A stretch of 64,000 nucleotides of DNA from Marasmius tenuissimus (taxonomy: Eukaryota; Basidiomycota; Agaricomycetes; Agaricales; Marasmiaceae). Every line of letters starts with the position of its first letter. Within the stretch, counting starts at the first letter, position 1. Positions 21,885 through 34,450 of this stretch are shown here, piece after piece. The position numbers and the translations under genes were made by a program. Where the stretch lies: the NCBI GenBank assembly GCA_029532415.1, contig JAQOTA010000060.1, positions 4,526,001 through 4,590,000 of the forward strand. The letters are read 5' to 3'. The notes below the pieces were generated by a model. That model worked only from the letters and a program-made list of their open reading frames with translations. It did not search any database and was not told where the DNA came from.

Positions 21885-24800
21885 ATGGAGGAACACATTA
21901 CACAACTCTATCCTGTCTATTATGTTCCGCCTCTGTCAATTTGACTTCTCTCGCTCAGAGAATTCTTGCAAGGTGGTCTGCAAGTACGCGGATCGTCTAG
22001 CAAATTGGCTTTTTATCACAAGGGTCGACGCCAGTCATTGGTATTTTACCCACTCATGCCTGGTCAAACCATTTTTTGGGTTAGCTCGCAGAAAGCCTCT
22101 GCTCGTAGCTTAATGGCCAAGTCAACAATGGATAAAGTTGACTACAAGGTTCTACACAGACGTTTCGGACATTGTTCAGACAAGGCTCTGGATAAAGCTC
22201 AGAAGCATACTAAGAACTTCCCGGAATTTGACCAAAAACCGAAGAAAACCCGGTAATGCCGAGGATGTGCAGAAGGAAAGATGCACTCCAGATTGTTCCC
22301 TGACTCCACTACCCGTCCCTCAAAACCTTTCGAGAAGATCCACTCTGACCTCAAACAATTCCCCACTGAGTTGTACCACAAATACAAATGGTATATGTCG
22401 TTTGTCAACAACTGTACTTCACATGGCCGGACAATGCTCATGCGACGCAAATCTGACTCTGTCAAGATGCTCCGTGACTTTATCGCTATGGTGAAAGTGC
22501 AATTCGGTGTTGATATTAAGGATTGGATGTGGATGTCCGATGGAGGGGAAGAGTACAAATTGGATGCCTTCAATGATGTACTGAAGGAGCACAGTATCAA
22601 AATTCTGACCAGCATTCCATATACACCGGAACAGAATGGTCGTGCAGAACGGTTCAATCGGACCATTGTCAAGAAAGCTCAAGCTCTTCACTTTGATGCT
22701 TGTCTTCCACCTTCTTGGTGGGAATTCTGTGTGTTGCACGCTGTTGCACTTCACAATTGAACGCTGTCCCAGCGTTTACGTTGGTTGACCCCGCATGAGA
22801 AGTTGCATGGCAGTGCACTGGATGATTCAGATCTCCGAGTATTCAGATGTGCAGCATATGTGTTTATTCCGGAAAAGCGTCGAGTTAACAAGTTATCTCC
22901 GCATTCGGAACTGATGACCTTCATTGGTTTTCAGGAAGGCATGAAAGGATATGTCTTCATGAAGATGTCCAATAATGCTATCTTCAAAAGCGCTACTGCT
23001 CTGTTTGATGAAAACTTGTTCCCAAAGTGTTCTGATTAGAAACTGTGTGGCTTTACCCTGGTGGGTGAAATCCCTGAAATACTGCCAGTATTGGGTGAAA
23101 ATCCCAACTTCTCTTCGGATAGTGATGATGATTTGTCTGATGATGATCTTTATCCTCCCAAGAACCTTCCAAAGCAATCGGAATCTCCTCATGACGATGA
23201 TGGAGATGGTCCTGTACCTCAGGGTGAACGTCAACTTCCTGATCCTGATCCTCCGTTCCAGCCTCCCAGGCCACCTACACCAGTGGGTGGACAAGAGCAG
23301 TCTCCGCCTCCAAGGCGTTCAGGCAGGAAACGGATGGGTACTAAGCAACCTGATAATGTATTTGGTGAACAACAAGACCCAAATAATCCTTCGCGCATTG
23401 TGCGTGATATGGAGAAAAATTCTACATGGAGAGATGCCACGGGTGATAGAGAACCCATGGATCCACCTACTACTCGTAGGAGAGGCAGACCCAGAAAGGT
23501 TCCTGGGACTAATCGTGCCAGTCTGTCTACCATGTGTAACTCCAGGGGGAGTCAGCCCGATAGCTTAGTGCAACAATTATCCCAGGAAGGGGGAGTAGGT
23601 TTCGTGATTTATCTGTTAAATCAGGCAGTTCCTGTTCACGACAACCTCACCGATATGTCTAATGTTTGAGAGTGGACTCTCCGTGACATACTGAAGCTGC
23701 CAGCTGAGCAGCAGAGAGAATGGAAGGCCGCTTGCTGCGATGAACTAGAGGCTCTTCGCAAGCGCAAGGTCTTCGAATTGGTTGACATAGATGGGTGTTT
23801 GACGTTAAGTCAGATGGTTGAAAGAAAGCTCAACTTGTTGCCAAGGGTTTCTCTCAGATTGAAGGTGTTGACTTTGATGAGATCTTCTCACCAGTTGTGT
23901 GGTTTAAAACTGTACAGATGATGCTCACATTAGCAGCTCTCAAAAACTGGCACATTCAGGCATTGGATGTGAAGAACACTTTCCTCAATAGCAAACTTAA
24001 AGAAGAGATCTATATGGATCAACCTGAAGGTTTCAAGGTTAAGGGTCAGGAAGGCAAAGTCTATCACCTTTGCTGTGCATTATATGGACTAAAGCAAGCC
24101 GCTCTTGAGTGGTGGCATACTCTCAATTCGTCCATGGAAGTAATGGGCTTCAAACACCTGACTTTGGATGCAGGTCTCTTCATCTGCAAAGATCATGAGA
24201 CTGGTGAAAAATGTATCGCCTTGATTTATGTTGACGATGCATTATTCCTTGGACCCAACAAAGCCTTTGTCGATAAGAAGAAAGCCAAATTTATGGCTTG
24301 TTGGGAATGCCGTGATTTGGGAGAAGCAAAGGAGTTCTTGCGTATGTGTATTCAACGCAAAGGCCGTAAAATCCTTCTTGACCAGACCGACTACTTGAAG
24401 GTCTTGAAGCGATTTGGCATGCAGAATGCAAAAGCAGCTGATACTCCTCTTCCCACTGGCTATATTCCACAACGCAACAAAGGTCCTGTTGATCCCGAAC
24501 GTCGCACTTGATATCAATCAGTGATTGGATCGCTTCTGTATATCATGCTTGGCACTCATCCAGATATTGCCTACGCTGTAACAAAGCTTTCTCAATTCTC
24601 TGCTAATCCATTGGAAGATCACCTGAAGAAAGCGCTTTATATTTGTCGCTATCTTGCAGGAACTCCAGACTATGCATTGGTCTATGATGAAGCCTCTGAT
24701 GGAGGTTTACTAGCATTCACTGATTCTGATTGAGCTGCTGATCCTATCAAGTGTTGGTCAATCACGGGCTATTTCTTCAAGTTGGCAGATGGCATCTTCT

Positions 24801-25180
24801 GTTGGCAATCATGCGCCCAGAAGACTGTTGCACTTTCATCCACTGAAGCTGAATACATGACGCTATCCAACTGTAGTCGTCAGGCTGTGTGGATTCAACA
24901 GTTACTCTCTGAACTTGGGATTGATATGACTCCCATACCCATATGTGGAGATAATCAAGGCTCAATTTTTATTGCCTCTAGCCCAGTTCAAGAACGTCGC
25001 ACCAAACACATTGATATTTGCTATCACTATATTCGCGAATGTGTTTCAGACCGCAAGGTCAATCTTTTCTTTATTGACGGTGCCTACAATCCTGCGGACA
25101 TGTTTACCAAGAAGTTGGGTCATGTCAAGTTCTCCACTTTTAGAGAACATCTTGGACTTGAATTTTATTCGTCCGAATAG
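21885..25180 (+). pseudogene. pol: copia pol: integrase, reverse transcriptase, RNase H, with stops
   Basis: The integrase zinc-finger parts are recognisable (LHRRFGH and, after a TAA at 22254, CRGC). The catalytic triad follows: Asp in IHSDLK, Asp in WMSDGGEEY, Glu in NGRAERFNRT. Further stops lie at 22758, 23037, 23667, 24509 and 24731. The reverse transcriptase keeps ALDVKNTFLN, LYGLKQA and the YVDD box (about 24228). Its N-terminal part lost bases near 23790, changing frame. RNase H keeps AFTDSD, SSTEAEYM and ADMFTKKL, ending with TAG at 25178. Several stops stand where relatives have Arg or Trp, as expected from C-to-T or G-to-A changes. Confidence 0.92.
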
Positions 25181-25212
25181 ACACTTCGTGCTCTACTTGT
25201 GCCGCACTTAGC

Positions 25213-25221
25213 GAGGGGGAG
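25213..25221 (+). other. Polypurine tract of the copia element
   Basis: GAGGGGGAG lies immediately before the 3' LTR, the usual site for plus-strand priming. Confidence 0.85.
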
Positions 25222-25479
25222 TGTTGAATCTGGACTACCGGATATATGGACCATTGTATCAGGCCGCATCTATGCTTCAATCGTTTCACTATGATCTACG
25301 CTATTCGTAGTCACTCCCATTATAGTAGCTACAGCCACCATTGTATAGTATATAAGTAGCTCTGTATCTACATGCAATACCAGTACTTTTACTACTCTTG
25401 TTGCTGCCTCTAAGCCTATCTCCAGGTGAGCTAGTCTGTCCCATGCTGCCACTGCGTGGGCAGGACCTCTGCCTCAACA
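25222..25479 (+). repeat. 3' LTR of the copia element
   Basis: 258 bp, pairs with 18639-18896. It is followed by GGGAT, one base different from the left flank GGGAC. Confidence 0.95.
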
Positions 25480-25865
25480 GGGATGACCAGGCACATGGGG
25501 ATCCAGCAGGCAAATCACAACTTCACTCTGACCACCATGTTCTCGAGGCTTTTCTCATCCATGAAACCCATATCTTCTCACTCTTAATCTGTAATTGCAG
25601 TCTTGTCACTACCTTCATGTGCCTGTAAGTATTACATCTTGGTTTTGGTGGTATGAAGTTGCATCCACAATGCTTCGCTCGCTCTATTACTCCTTACCTC
25701 TCGTTCAAAATGGACCTATTTTCCTATCAATCCACGTTCACTCAAACATATTTACCTTTCCTCATTGTTTCCTCTCCGCTTGTCCCATTTTAGCTGCGTT
25801 TTCTAGATGTTTTGGTATCGCCACAACTCATTAGAATCCGATCCACTCGTTTCGTGAATTGATAA

Positions 25866-27849
25866 ATGTATTGCCTGTCACTGTCGATGTCAAGGCACAC
25901 TCAGGGTCATGTGCATAGTCATTCTACTCGTCGCCGCGGTCATGGTTCCCTTGTTCCGACCACCACCACTCCCTTGATCATGCTCACTGATTTACCTGTC
26001 GAGACAGCGCTTTTGATCCTCTCTCATCTCGTTATACCCTCAATCCACGCTCTCCAGCTCGTATCGAAGGGTCTCAATCAACTGGTGAAGACAAACGAGT
26101 CGACTATCTATCGCTTCGCCGCCGTGGCCCATGAGTTCATTCCATCAGCCAATCTCGAGTTCGATGAACTAAGGTCAGCTGGGGTTCCAGCGGCGGTGAT
26201 GTTGGGGATCGATGAGTCATGGAAGACAATTTGTGAGCACCGCACTGCCTTTCCCGTGTGGGAAGTATATCTCACATTGTTTTTACCTTCATTCTGAAGG
26301 TCGGCGAATGTTTCAACTCGAGAGAAACTGGAAAGGGTTGGGTCCATCAGAGCTTGTCTGCCTCCCATCAGCAGGAGCGACACCTGCAAGCCTGCAAGTA
26401 GATGAGAGCGAAGGCATTATGATCAATATAATTGCTCCGCCGAACGCCCAACCCGGGTTATACGTCCTGGATATGGATGACAATGTTCTATGGGCACGAC
26501 ATTGGGTACGATCTTGGCTTACCTTGGGACTTGTGTTTATAGCAATTCAATCGCAGGACTTTCAACAATGGTACGGCGTTGAATATAACAAAGGACACAT
26601 ACTATTCCATACCGCCGACTGGCTCGAGCCTCGCACGCATCCCCGAGTCCTGCCCTCGGTCCGCCACAGAGGAAGGATCGGTACCATACCCACAACCATT
26701 CCAGGAAGAGGTTTCTAGAAAGTGCTTCGAGGCTTACAAAGAAACATATCCTAAGGGCCACTTCGTATTCCACGCAGCTTTTCCTTGCTCTCTTGACGTT
26801 GGCTTTGCTCAAATTGCGTTCCCTACGCTTATCATCAAACACACCAATCCCGAGAAGGCAGAGTTGTACGACATTCCGACAAGGAAACTGGTTCAGAGTA
26901 TCAGTCTCGCCACACAGACGATGAAGAAGACATCTGGCGAGATCATAACATTACCCCCTTTGCGAGTTACTTGGACTGTGCTACTGAGCGACGCCCATGT
27001 GTTTTTGAGCTCTTTGGAGACGGGATCGGTGAGAGTATTTGAAAGGGAAAGTGGGGCTTGCATCTTCAGTATGCGGAGTACCGATTATGGATCCAGGACA
27101 TTGAGATTCGGGGACTATGGTTTGTCCAGTGACACGGCAAAGGCAAAAGGGGTTGTCAGGCGTCTAACTACGGTTGAAATTGAGCGTACGAAGCTGGTTG
27201 ATATTGTCCCTGCGTATCATTCTGGAATGCTGACCTCAAAAAGCTGTGAGTATGGATCCTATTCCGCACCTCTTCACTCAACTTATGTCACCTCTGCCTT
27301 TAGTGTGTATCTCCACTTGTGGAAAGCACCTTTTGACGTGCAACGCTCCCTGGACTTCAACAAACATCTACAGTAGGAAATTCGTCGTAGTGAGAAACTT
27401 CGATGAAATTCCACCGGGAGATACTATGGAGCTCCAAAATCATGCGATTCAAATTGACTTGGACACGCAGGAAATGGCTTTTTAGTTCGACGGACGTAGT
27501 CGAGTCCTCGTTGCAAAGGTTCGCGCTCATGAACTATTCTCCTCCGTCCTGGAATAGCTCCTAATTGCAAGACGATCCTCAGCCTACCGGTGTCTTTATC
27601 ATTGACATATCACAGTTTCTGTCTACAGGCGGCGAGATAACGGCTGTTTTTGTTCCGGCGTTCTGTAACACCTGGAATATCCACACGGCCCGAATTACGA
27701 AGATCGGGCTTTACTTTGAATGGCGGCTGGGACGCGTTGTTTGGAATTATTGGAAGACGAAGGGAAAGGAAGATGAAGGGACAATGGAAGCTGCGTTGGA
27801 TGCGACGAGTTGCATCTGTGGGGTCAACTTTGCCGTTTGGGATCGGTAA
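25866..27849 (+). CDS. F-box protein with propeller-like C-terminal part, 3' end probably broken
   Basis: An N-terminal F-box spans about residues 40-82 (LTDLPVETALLILSHLVIPS then LVSKGLNQL). F-box proteins usually link a target to an SCF ubiquitin ligase through Skp1; the target here is unknown. Introns that fit the frame are 26233-26299, 26506-26542 (short, 37 nt) and one from 27245 (gtgagt) to a cctttag acceptor near 27303. The rest has strand-turn segments such as ELYDIPTRKLVQSI and VRVFERESGACIFSM, like WD or quinoprotein propellers. The frame meets TAG at 27483 in MAF*FDGRSR. A protein-like segment with TGVFIIDISQFL (27565-27849) follows in another frame. This is either an unusual splice pattern or a pseudogene; I favour recent damage. 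The alternative start is ATG 25887. Confidence 0.65.
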
Positions 27850-28128
27850 TTGAGTATGAACCGGATGCTCCAATCTTATGTGTCTGCCTCGTCTAGAATG
27901 ACTTACAAACGATTTAACACAATAGAATGGTGTAGAGGAGCTCAAGCGCCTGGTGTGACCTTCCAGTTGACTCTGTTTGACCCCTTCAATTCGTCCCCCG
28001 TTGACACATACAAATCCTCAGATACCAAAATTAAAACTGTAAACCCTGAGTTAAGATAGAACGAAGTATCTGGCTCCCTGAGTCAGAGCACACGAGTCTC
28101 GCAGTCCTGCAGTCGAGCACCATGACCA

Positions 28129-29735
28129 TCACACTATCCGGTCCCCGTTCATACTGAATTCAGATTTTGCTTGCTCTATGTGGTCCTCGTCTTGAGAACG
28201 GGAGGGAAGATTAACGGTGGTACGCAACGTGCTAACGCCGTGTCCATGCCCTGGCCGAGATGTTTGTTCGGCAAAATGAATGGACATCATCTGCTGAACG
28301 CTGTCGACAGACTTCCCGTATGCAACACGTACAATGACGAGAGTAGGTGCGAAGCCCTAGGGAATGAGTGAACTTGTGAGCATTCAATTGATCTTTTACG
28401 GCATACTGTACCTACCGCCATCATAGTCGAGACAGCAGCGAGATCAACAGGAAGGGTGCCATGGGCGTCTGGATCGATGATGAGGCGTACCATTATTGAT
28501 GTGATGAGGGAGGTCGGATATAAGACACCTGATTCGATTCTAGATGAGAAAGTAAGTTTCCATATATCATCACGAAGTACGGATAGACGTACATGGCGGC
28601 AACGATTGCTTTGTACTGCACACTGTGGATGGACATTCCCATGTTTCGGCGCGCTTCCCGAGTAATCCACCAAATCTTCCCCGCTGAGGTTAAGAAATAA
28701 CGAAGCTTGATAAATACCTTCACTGGACCTTCGGAGTCCGGATGGGCTCACCGGTCAGCAGGGTCAGTAGAGCGTTGAAAACAGCTATAGCAGTGGTGTT
28801 CCCATTGTCAATACGCTTGGCGGTGACATACACCTGCACCATCCTGGGGTCAGTGAGCCCGACGGCTCCCATAATGGGTGTTGTGATAGATATTCCTAGT
28901 GTTATGAATGCTTCGTGAGGGCTCCCAAGAGCAGTAGTGTAAAATTTTACCATTGAGGACGAACGCCGCACCGCCGACAATGTACAATAAAATCTTGCTG
29001 GATCCCCAGAGAATGTAGCACCGGTGAATCTGAAAGTCAAGTTCAAGCAGCGTGCGGTACTTTCTAGACCTCGAGAACTTACAAGCATCACATCAGCAAA
29101 TACACTGTTGAGGGCAACAAGATGTATCAGCACTGCATTAACCCTAGGGAGATTCGAGCGTGATGGACGCACTTCATCAAAGTGGCCGAGAAGTTACTGA
29201 GACATCTTGTCGGAATAATCAGTAAGCCACACATCACTATAGGATAGTCAACGTGCTTACTCCCAGACAGTTACCCCGACGTCGACGTCCATGTACTTTT
29301 CGAGAGGCCCAAAGTCTTGCGTTTTTGCGGCACGGAAATCGATAATGGCTTGACGTGTACAGCCATAGACCTCGGATGCAACGAATATACTTCCAAGGGC
29401 AAACAAGCAAACGGTGCACACCGAGTATAGCCTTGACGAAGAACTCTGACGACGGCAGAGAACATGCATACAAAGTCCGAAGACGATCGTGTACATCCCT
29501 GTTCGAGTGACATGTCAGGGACTTTTGCCGCAGGTCCCCACTAAGGCAGCACTCACCATAAACCAGAAACATACACTAACAGATCAAAACGTCATCATAG
29601 CTCCTCGAAGAAACACTGAACTTGAACGTGACTCACCGAGAGGGTTGCGATTGGCAACACAATGACTTGTTGAACGGTGAGGAAGGGCTCAAAGGCTTCC
29701 GCAAGATTATCCGACCCATCCTTGAGCTGACCCAT
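28129..29735 (-). CDS. Seven-helix membrane protein, ten exons, intact (358 aa)
   Basis: Same architecture as the 12.8 kb gene. Exon 1 is 29637-29735 (33 codons ending IATLS), then a 19-nt exon (CMFLVY) and a 238-nt exon starting GMYTIVFGLCMHVLCRR. Two tiny exons of 33 and 22 nt (FADVML) follow. Exon 6 is 79 nt and encodes IHRCYILWGSSKILLYI. The later exons carry KIWWITREARR and IESGVLYPTSLI, and the last opens GFAPTLVIVRVAYGKS and ends in TGA at 28129-28131. All junctions are GT-AG and the exons total 359 codons without a stop. Function is unknown. It is a membrane protein with seven predicted helices and a polar, probably cytoplasmic tail. It shares strand with the neighbour at 31937, about 2.2 kb away. 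Confidence 0.9.
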
Positions 29736-29786
29736 GGCCTGTTTGACAGACACAGTGAAGTGGTACTCAGTGAGGGGCTCGTTGAC

Positions 29787-29794
29787 CTTTTATA
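29787..29794 (-). promoter_or_regulatory. TATA box of the 28-29.7 kb gene
   Basis: TATAAAAG on the minus strand, 52-59 bp before the ATG at 29735. Confidence 0.6.
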
Positions 29795-29799
29795 CCGCG

Positions 29800-31072
29800 C
29801 AAAATGACTAATGTCAATGTGGCTGAGATAATCGAAGATTTATGCGCTCCATGAATCGAATTGGCACCACGAATCATGGTGCTAATTTGTTTGGGCCTTG
29901 ATAGAGTTCGACTTCCAATCAGCCGAAGAGACGCTGTCAAATCCGTTGAACTCTCCTAGAGGAGAATCGCACCGTACCACAGCTTCTTCCCATTGTTTGT
30001 GCACGAATGTCGGTGCAGTTGTACCCACGAGCTATCGGAACTGTAAATTCCTCTTCAATTGAGGAGCCAAGGCACACACAAAGATTGAGGGGTGATGTAC
30101 TGCATTCTCCAATCCATGCGCTTCTGGAGCAAGTCGTAATGAGCTGGAACTGCGGTCTAGAGACGGCCCCACCTACGAAGACCGATCGAAGATGGTCGTT
30201 CTGCCATTCTCGACGTGATTGGCTGGTACAGGTTCAATCAATCATCAGGCACGTAGGCACAGGGAAGGGGTGTGGGCGAGAGGGCACAGCAGCAAAACGC
30301 TCACGAGGTGTAATCAGGCCTGAATGAAATACCTTCGTGCTATGAAGCTCCACGAGCTGAGCACAGATAAATTGAGTGTCTCCGATGTGTATCATCCGGC
30401 TGAGCCTACAATTCGCAAAGGTGGGTTCTCCTGGAAGCTCAGCACTCAACATTCGAGCGATTCGTCAACTCGAAGCAGGGCAGAAGTGCGCCACGTAACA
30501 TGCCCTGGAGAGCGTACTGGCCTGCTCAATTCAATCTGATCAATAATTCATGTCTTGAGACCGCTTTACTGACGGATACGTCAGTGGCCACCCTTGCCTG
30601 ATTGGTAGATTATCAAACAGCAACGACAAGTGACTACGGTGATGTGAGTCAGACTTATTTTTGCTAGGTTTCGTGATGACAGAAGAGAAGCACTCGGAGA
30701 GGTCAGCGGCGTTCACAGAAGAGCGGCCCGGAGCTTACTATCGTTATCATTGACAGATCCTCGTATGGCTGCACAGAGGTCAGTATAATGGGATTAGGTT
30801 CGTTCTCACTAGGGCCGACAGAGCAACGTCAGAGTTGGCGCCCCATACTTACAATATTCCATAGCAATCAGTAGCAAATAGACCGGCGTCCGGCTCATGA
30901 ATGCCCCAAGGCTCCAATCTCCGAAAGAAGAGGCCTTTTGCGTGGCAGTCGCCCAGAACCGACTTCTGAGAGCATGTTAGTACTTACCTCAGAATCCGAG
31001 TGGAGCGTTGCGAAATAAGGTGGATTTAGGGTACTGAGCGTGCCCAATACTAAAGCGAGCACATGTATGATG
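29800..31072. other. Intergenic DNA, no recognisable gene
   Basis: Short frames only (30007-30327, 30324-30539). None has a motif or consistent splice sites. This is the upstream flank of the 28-29.7 kb gene. Confidence 0.45.
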
Positions 31073-31393
31073 GTGATAAGGGAAAGGGTTGTAACTCACA
31101 TTACTAGTCACGCACCAACAGTCGTGCCGTTGAGCGCTTTACATGGGGCTTCTTCCCAGCTGGTCCTCCACCACCACAATAACCCTTTAGTCTCTCAACT
31201 GAGAGTCAATGAGAGATCTGAATTTGAAGAGTTTAAGGGGCCGCCTGGTTGGTTTCAGACCGGTGTGATAGTTCTCCCGGTGTATATCTTCTTAGATGGG
31301 ACCCGGGATAACTTCTCAGAATTAGCCCACCGGGTGGCGAGATTGATTCGGATCGCAAGAGACAGATTTATCTACTTGACTCAGTTTCGTTGA
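31073..31393 (+). CDS. Unrecognised ORF, possible C-terminal fragment
   Basis: An open frame (from about 31040) ends at TGA 31391-31393. It has a protein-like stretch, FKGPPGWFQTGVIVLPVYIF then LDGTRDNFSELAHRVARLIR. I know no family for it and see no upstream exons. It may be a fragment or chance. Confidence 0.25.
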   Translation: MIRERVVTHITSHAPTVVPLSALHGASSQLVLHHHNNPLVSQLRVNERSEFEEFKGPPGWFQTGVIVLPVYIFLDGTRDNFSELAHRVARLIRIARDRFIYLTQFR

Positions 31394-31936
31394 ATAGCTT
31401 GAGAGATAACCGACGGAGCCGCTCGGGCGGTGCTCAAGAGCTTGTCGCACCCTCTGTTCACGAGCTGTACGCGCTGAAGGTCGAGTGTGAGGTGCGAACA
31501 GCTCGGAATCGACCCAGTTATATGTTTTGAGCAAACGATTCATTCCTTTGGTACTCTCCGACTTGAGATGACAGGTTTTCTGGGTTTCATTAGTGCAAGG
31601 GAGAACGCCTTCAGAAGGGCCACAAAAAGCTCAACACGAATGAGTAATGAATTAACCTGCTCGGTGAGAGTAGCAAAACAAAAGTGCAAATATGACTACG
31701 AGTCGCAGCCACTATACCCCATTCTCTTCTCGTTGCTCGTGAGCAACCCGACTCCGGCCACGGGCATGGCAAAGTCTGTGCTCGAAATGATCGGCGCATT
31801 GGAGACTGGACTTTGGTCCGCGATATGTGTCTGTACATCTCCACCTCTGGCTACGTGACTTTGAGTATTAACAACGTTCGTAGAATACGGGTTGAACCCA
31901 ACGTGATACAAATTATTGTCCATGACCCCTTTCCGC

Positions 31937-33535
31937 TCAAACCATTCGTCGACTTTTGTTCGTCTTGAGTTCAATTCTTTCTCCCTCTGGATGAGTCTCA
32001 GGATATTCGTCATGAGAATAGGCACGAGTATCCACGGTATTTTGCAACGCGCTCGGTCCGGATTCGGATCCACTTCGAGATCCACGCCCCGCAAACTGGA
32101 GCGAGACAACCTGCTGAACGCTTTCCACAGATTTTCCGTGTGTAACGCGTACAATGATCAGGGTAGGTGCTAGGCCCTGGAGTCCAAGGTGTCAAATTAC
32201 GGCGACGATCTGAGCAAGTGCATAATATTGAGGTACATACCGACATTAAGGTTGCGACGGGAATAAGATCGACTGGAACTATCCCATTAGCATCCGGGTC
32301 CACTGTGAGGGGCACGACTATTGAGATTATCAGGAAAACTGAATACAACATTCCCGACTCAAGTCTACAAGAGATCAAATTGAGCTTCTATGTAAGCCAC
32401 CATCAAGAATCGGTCGACGTACACGGCAGCAATGATAGCTTTGTATTGTGCACGTACTGACGGTCCAAAACTTCGTCGTGCTTCGCGAGTGATCCACCAT
32501 ATCCTCCCCCCTAGGCTCCGACAGGTCAGGATCTGTTTGCTAAGGGGACTGGAAACACTCACCCGTTAGGATCGCTAACAGTCCATTGAAAACTGCAATG
32601 GCTATCTGAGTTGCCGCACCGATACGAACCCCTGTCGTAAACACGTTTGCTGCCGTGGGAGCGACCAGCCCTATGGTGGCCAAAATAAATACTGCGAAAG
32701 ATAACCCTAGATCAATGGATTGTTCAACATTCAACCGTGAGCAGATGCGTTGAGTTGTAGGATATATATACCGTTTAACCCGAGAGCTACGAAGCCCAGA
32801 ACGTACAAGATAATCTTGTTAGAACCCCACACGATGTAGCAACGATAAATCTGAGATGTTAAGGCACAAGTTAAAGCCAGAAGCATAGACAAGGTCATAA
32901 CCGCACAATCATAAGATCAGCAATAGAACTAGTGACAAAACTCGTCAGCGCTATCTGTGATATCCGGAATGGTATACACACTTCATAGCCGTGACGGCAA
33001 AATTGTTGAAGGATCTGGCCAAGAGTGTATGTCAACCCGTGACCGTCGAGAAATAGGAAGTCGAAACTCACCCCGAAGCAGCTTTCCCATCATCCTGCCT
33101 CACATAATTTACGACCGGTCGATAATCTTGTGTCTTCGAGGCACGAAAGAAAATCACCGATTGCCGTGTCAAGAGAATTGTTACCGATATGACATATAAA
33201 CTTGCGAGGATGAACAACATTATCGTGCACGTTAAGTATAGTCCAAATCTGGACCTGCGCCGACGATAGAGGATGTGCATGCACCGGCGAAATACCATTG
33301 TGTACATTCCTAGTTGCTCGAGGGGTAAATATTGATACCCAACAAATTGGGGTGTCTCCACGCTTACCGTAAACGAGAAACATAGACTGGGCGAGCTCAG
33401 AGGTCAGAACGGGCTAATTAGGGCCTACCAAAGTCGACTCACCGAGAGGGTGGAGATTGGAAACACGATCACGTTCTGGACTGTGAGGAAGCGCTCTGAG
33501 ATCACTTCTGGCGCAAGACCGCCTTGGGAATCCAT
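31937..33535 (-). CDS. Seven-helix membrane protein, ten exons, intact (359 aa)
   Basis: Exon 1 is 33443-33535 (31 codons, MDSQGG to ISTLS), exon 2 is 33368-33386 and exon 3 is 33072-33309 (238 nt, opens GMYTMVFRRCMHILYRRRR). The 33, 22 and 79-nt exons follow; the last of these encodes IYRCYIVWGSNKIILYVL. Later exons carry RIWWITREARR and LESGMLYSVFLI. The final exon opens GLAPTLIIVRVTHGKS and ends TGA at 31937-31939. All splice junctions are GT-AG and the exons sum to 360 codons with no stop. It is the full-length sister of pseudogene C. Cellular role is unknown; a membrane location is predicted from seven hydrophobic segments. Confidence 0.9.
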
Positions 33536-33601
33536 TTTGAGTCTTTAGGAGAGTAGTAGACGACGAGGCTTCTTTCTAAATGGAACGTGAGGGCAAAGCG
33601 C

Positions 33602-33609
33602 CTTTTGTA
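33602..33609 (-). promoter_or_regulatory. Degenerate TATA box of the 31.9-33.5 kb gene
   Basis: TACAAAAG on the minus strand at the position where duplicate C has TATAAAAG; the GCGCTT after it is shared. One base weaker than in the other copies. Confidence 0.45.
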
Positions 33610-34450
33610 CTGCGCAACACTGGAGATTCCCCGCGCATGAGCAAGCTGGGGTCTTTCTGTTGGGAAAAGGTATGACGTCCAGATCCTGTCTAAACGTTTT
33701 AAGGTCGCGTCAAAATCTCTGTCAGGGGGCCTGGGTGCAAACCTACGTATATGATTACGCTAGGGAGGGAAGCAGCACTGTAACCGCTTTGACAACCGTA
33801 GATTGGGTGCCGAATACGAGAGATCGCTGTCTGATACCACTGCAGGTCCCTCACTGGGTCGCATGGATGTTGAGCTCCCATTATCCTTATCTCCATCTGC
33901 ATCGCTCAATTCCTGAGGGTCTGACTGATCATTGACACTGAGTATACGCACAAACTGCAGGCAAACGATTCGAACTCACTAAGCGGAAATGAGCTGCCGT
34001 GAGAGAATTCGAGGAGTGAGGTGAGGTAGATTGCTTGATTTACGATACCATGACGCGTATGCCCGCGCCTGTGGAATCGGAAAACGCTGATATCGCTCAC
34101 ACCAATGGTGCGAAGACGGCGCTCCCTCCACTATTACTATACCTCAAATAGTTCTTCGAGAAGTTTTTGGTATACCAAGTGTAGACGAGTCAGGAGGGCT
34201 AGGTCTCAATTGTATCGTCGGTGCCCAATACGTAAAGTGAAGGGCAGTCTTCACGTTGCCGAGCCAAAGTCAGTAGGCGGGATCCTCTCTTTCGAAACTC
34301 AGTGTGCGTGGAAACTCGGGACGGCTGACCACATGGGGTACGAGCATAAGTAATGGCGAAGATCACGGAAATTAGCCTGACATCACCCAAAAGATATGTC
34401 CTAAGGGTTTCAAACCTTACTATATATATAAACTCATCCGTATTCGCTGA

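Larger units (their letters stand above)
18639..25479 (+). mobile_element. Ty1/copia LTR retrotransposon, full length but dead
   Basis: The 258-bp LTRs (18639-18896 and 25222-25479) both start TGTTGAATC and end CTCAACA. They enclose gag, protease, integrase, reverse transcriptase and RNase H in copia order. A primer binding site, a polypurine tract and near-matching flanks (GGGAC before, GGGAT after) are present. I count about 17 differences between the LTRs, mostly transitions, so the insertion is old. At least eight in-frame stops, a frame change near 21870 and a deletion near 23790 remove function. A 776-bp solo LTR of another family lies in gag. Confidence 0.95.
31390..34390. repeat. Segmental duplicate of 15160-16990
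   Basis: The longer of the two copies; it contains the intact gene 31937-33535 plus both flanks. The similarity beyond the gene shows that a block of genomic DNA, not a processed transcript, was copied. Confidence 0.8.

Noticed and set aside
23053..23533. Minus-strand ORFs inside the copia element
   Set aside because: Antisense shadows of the Pro/Asp-rich linker between integrase and reverse transcriptase.
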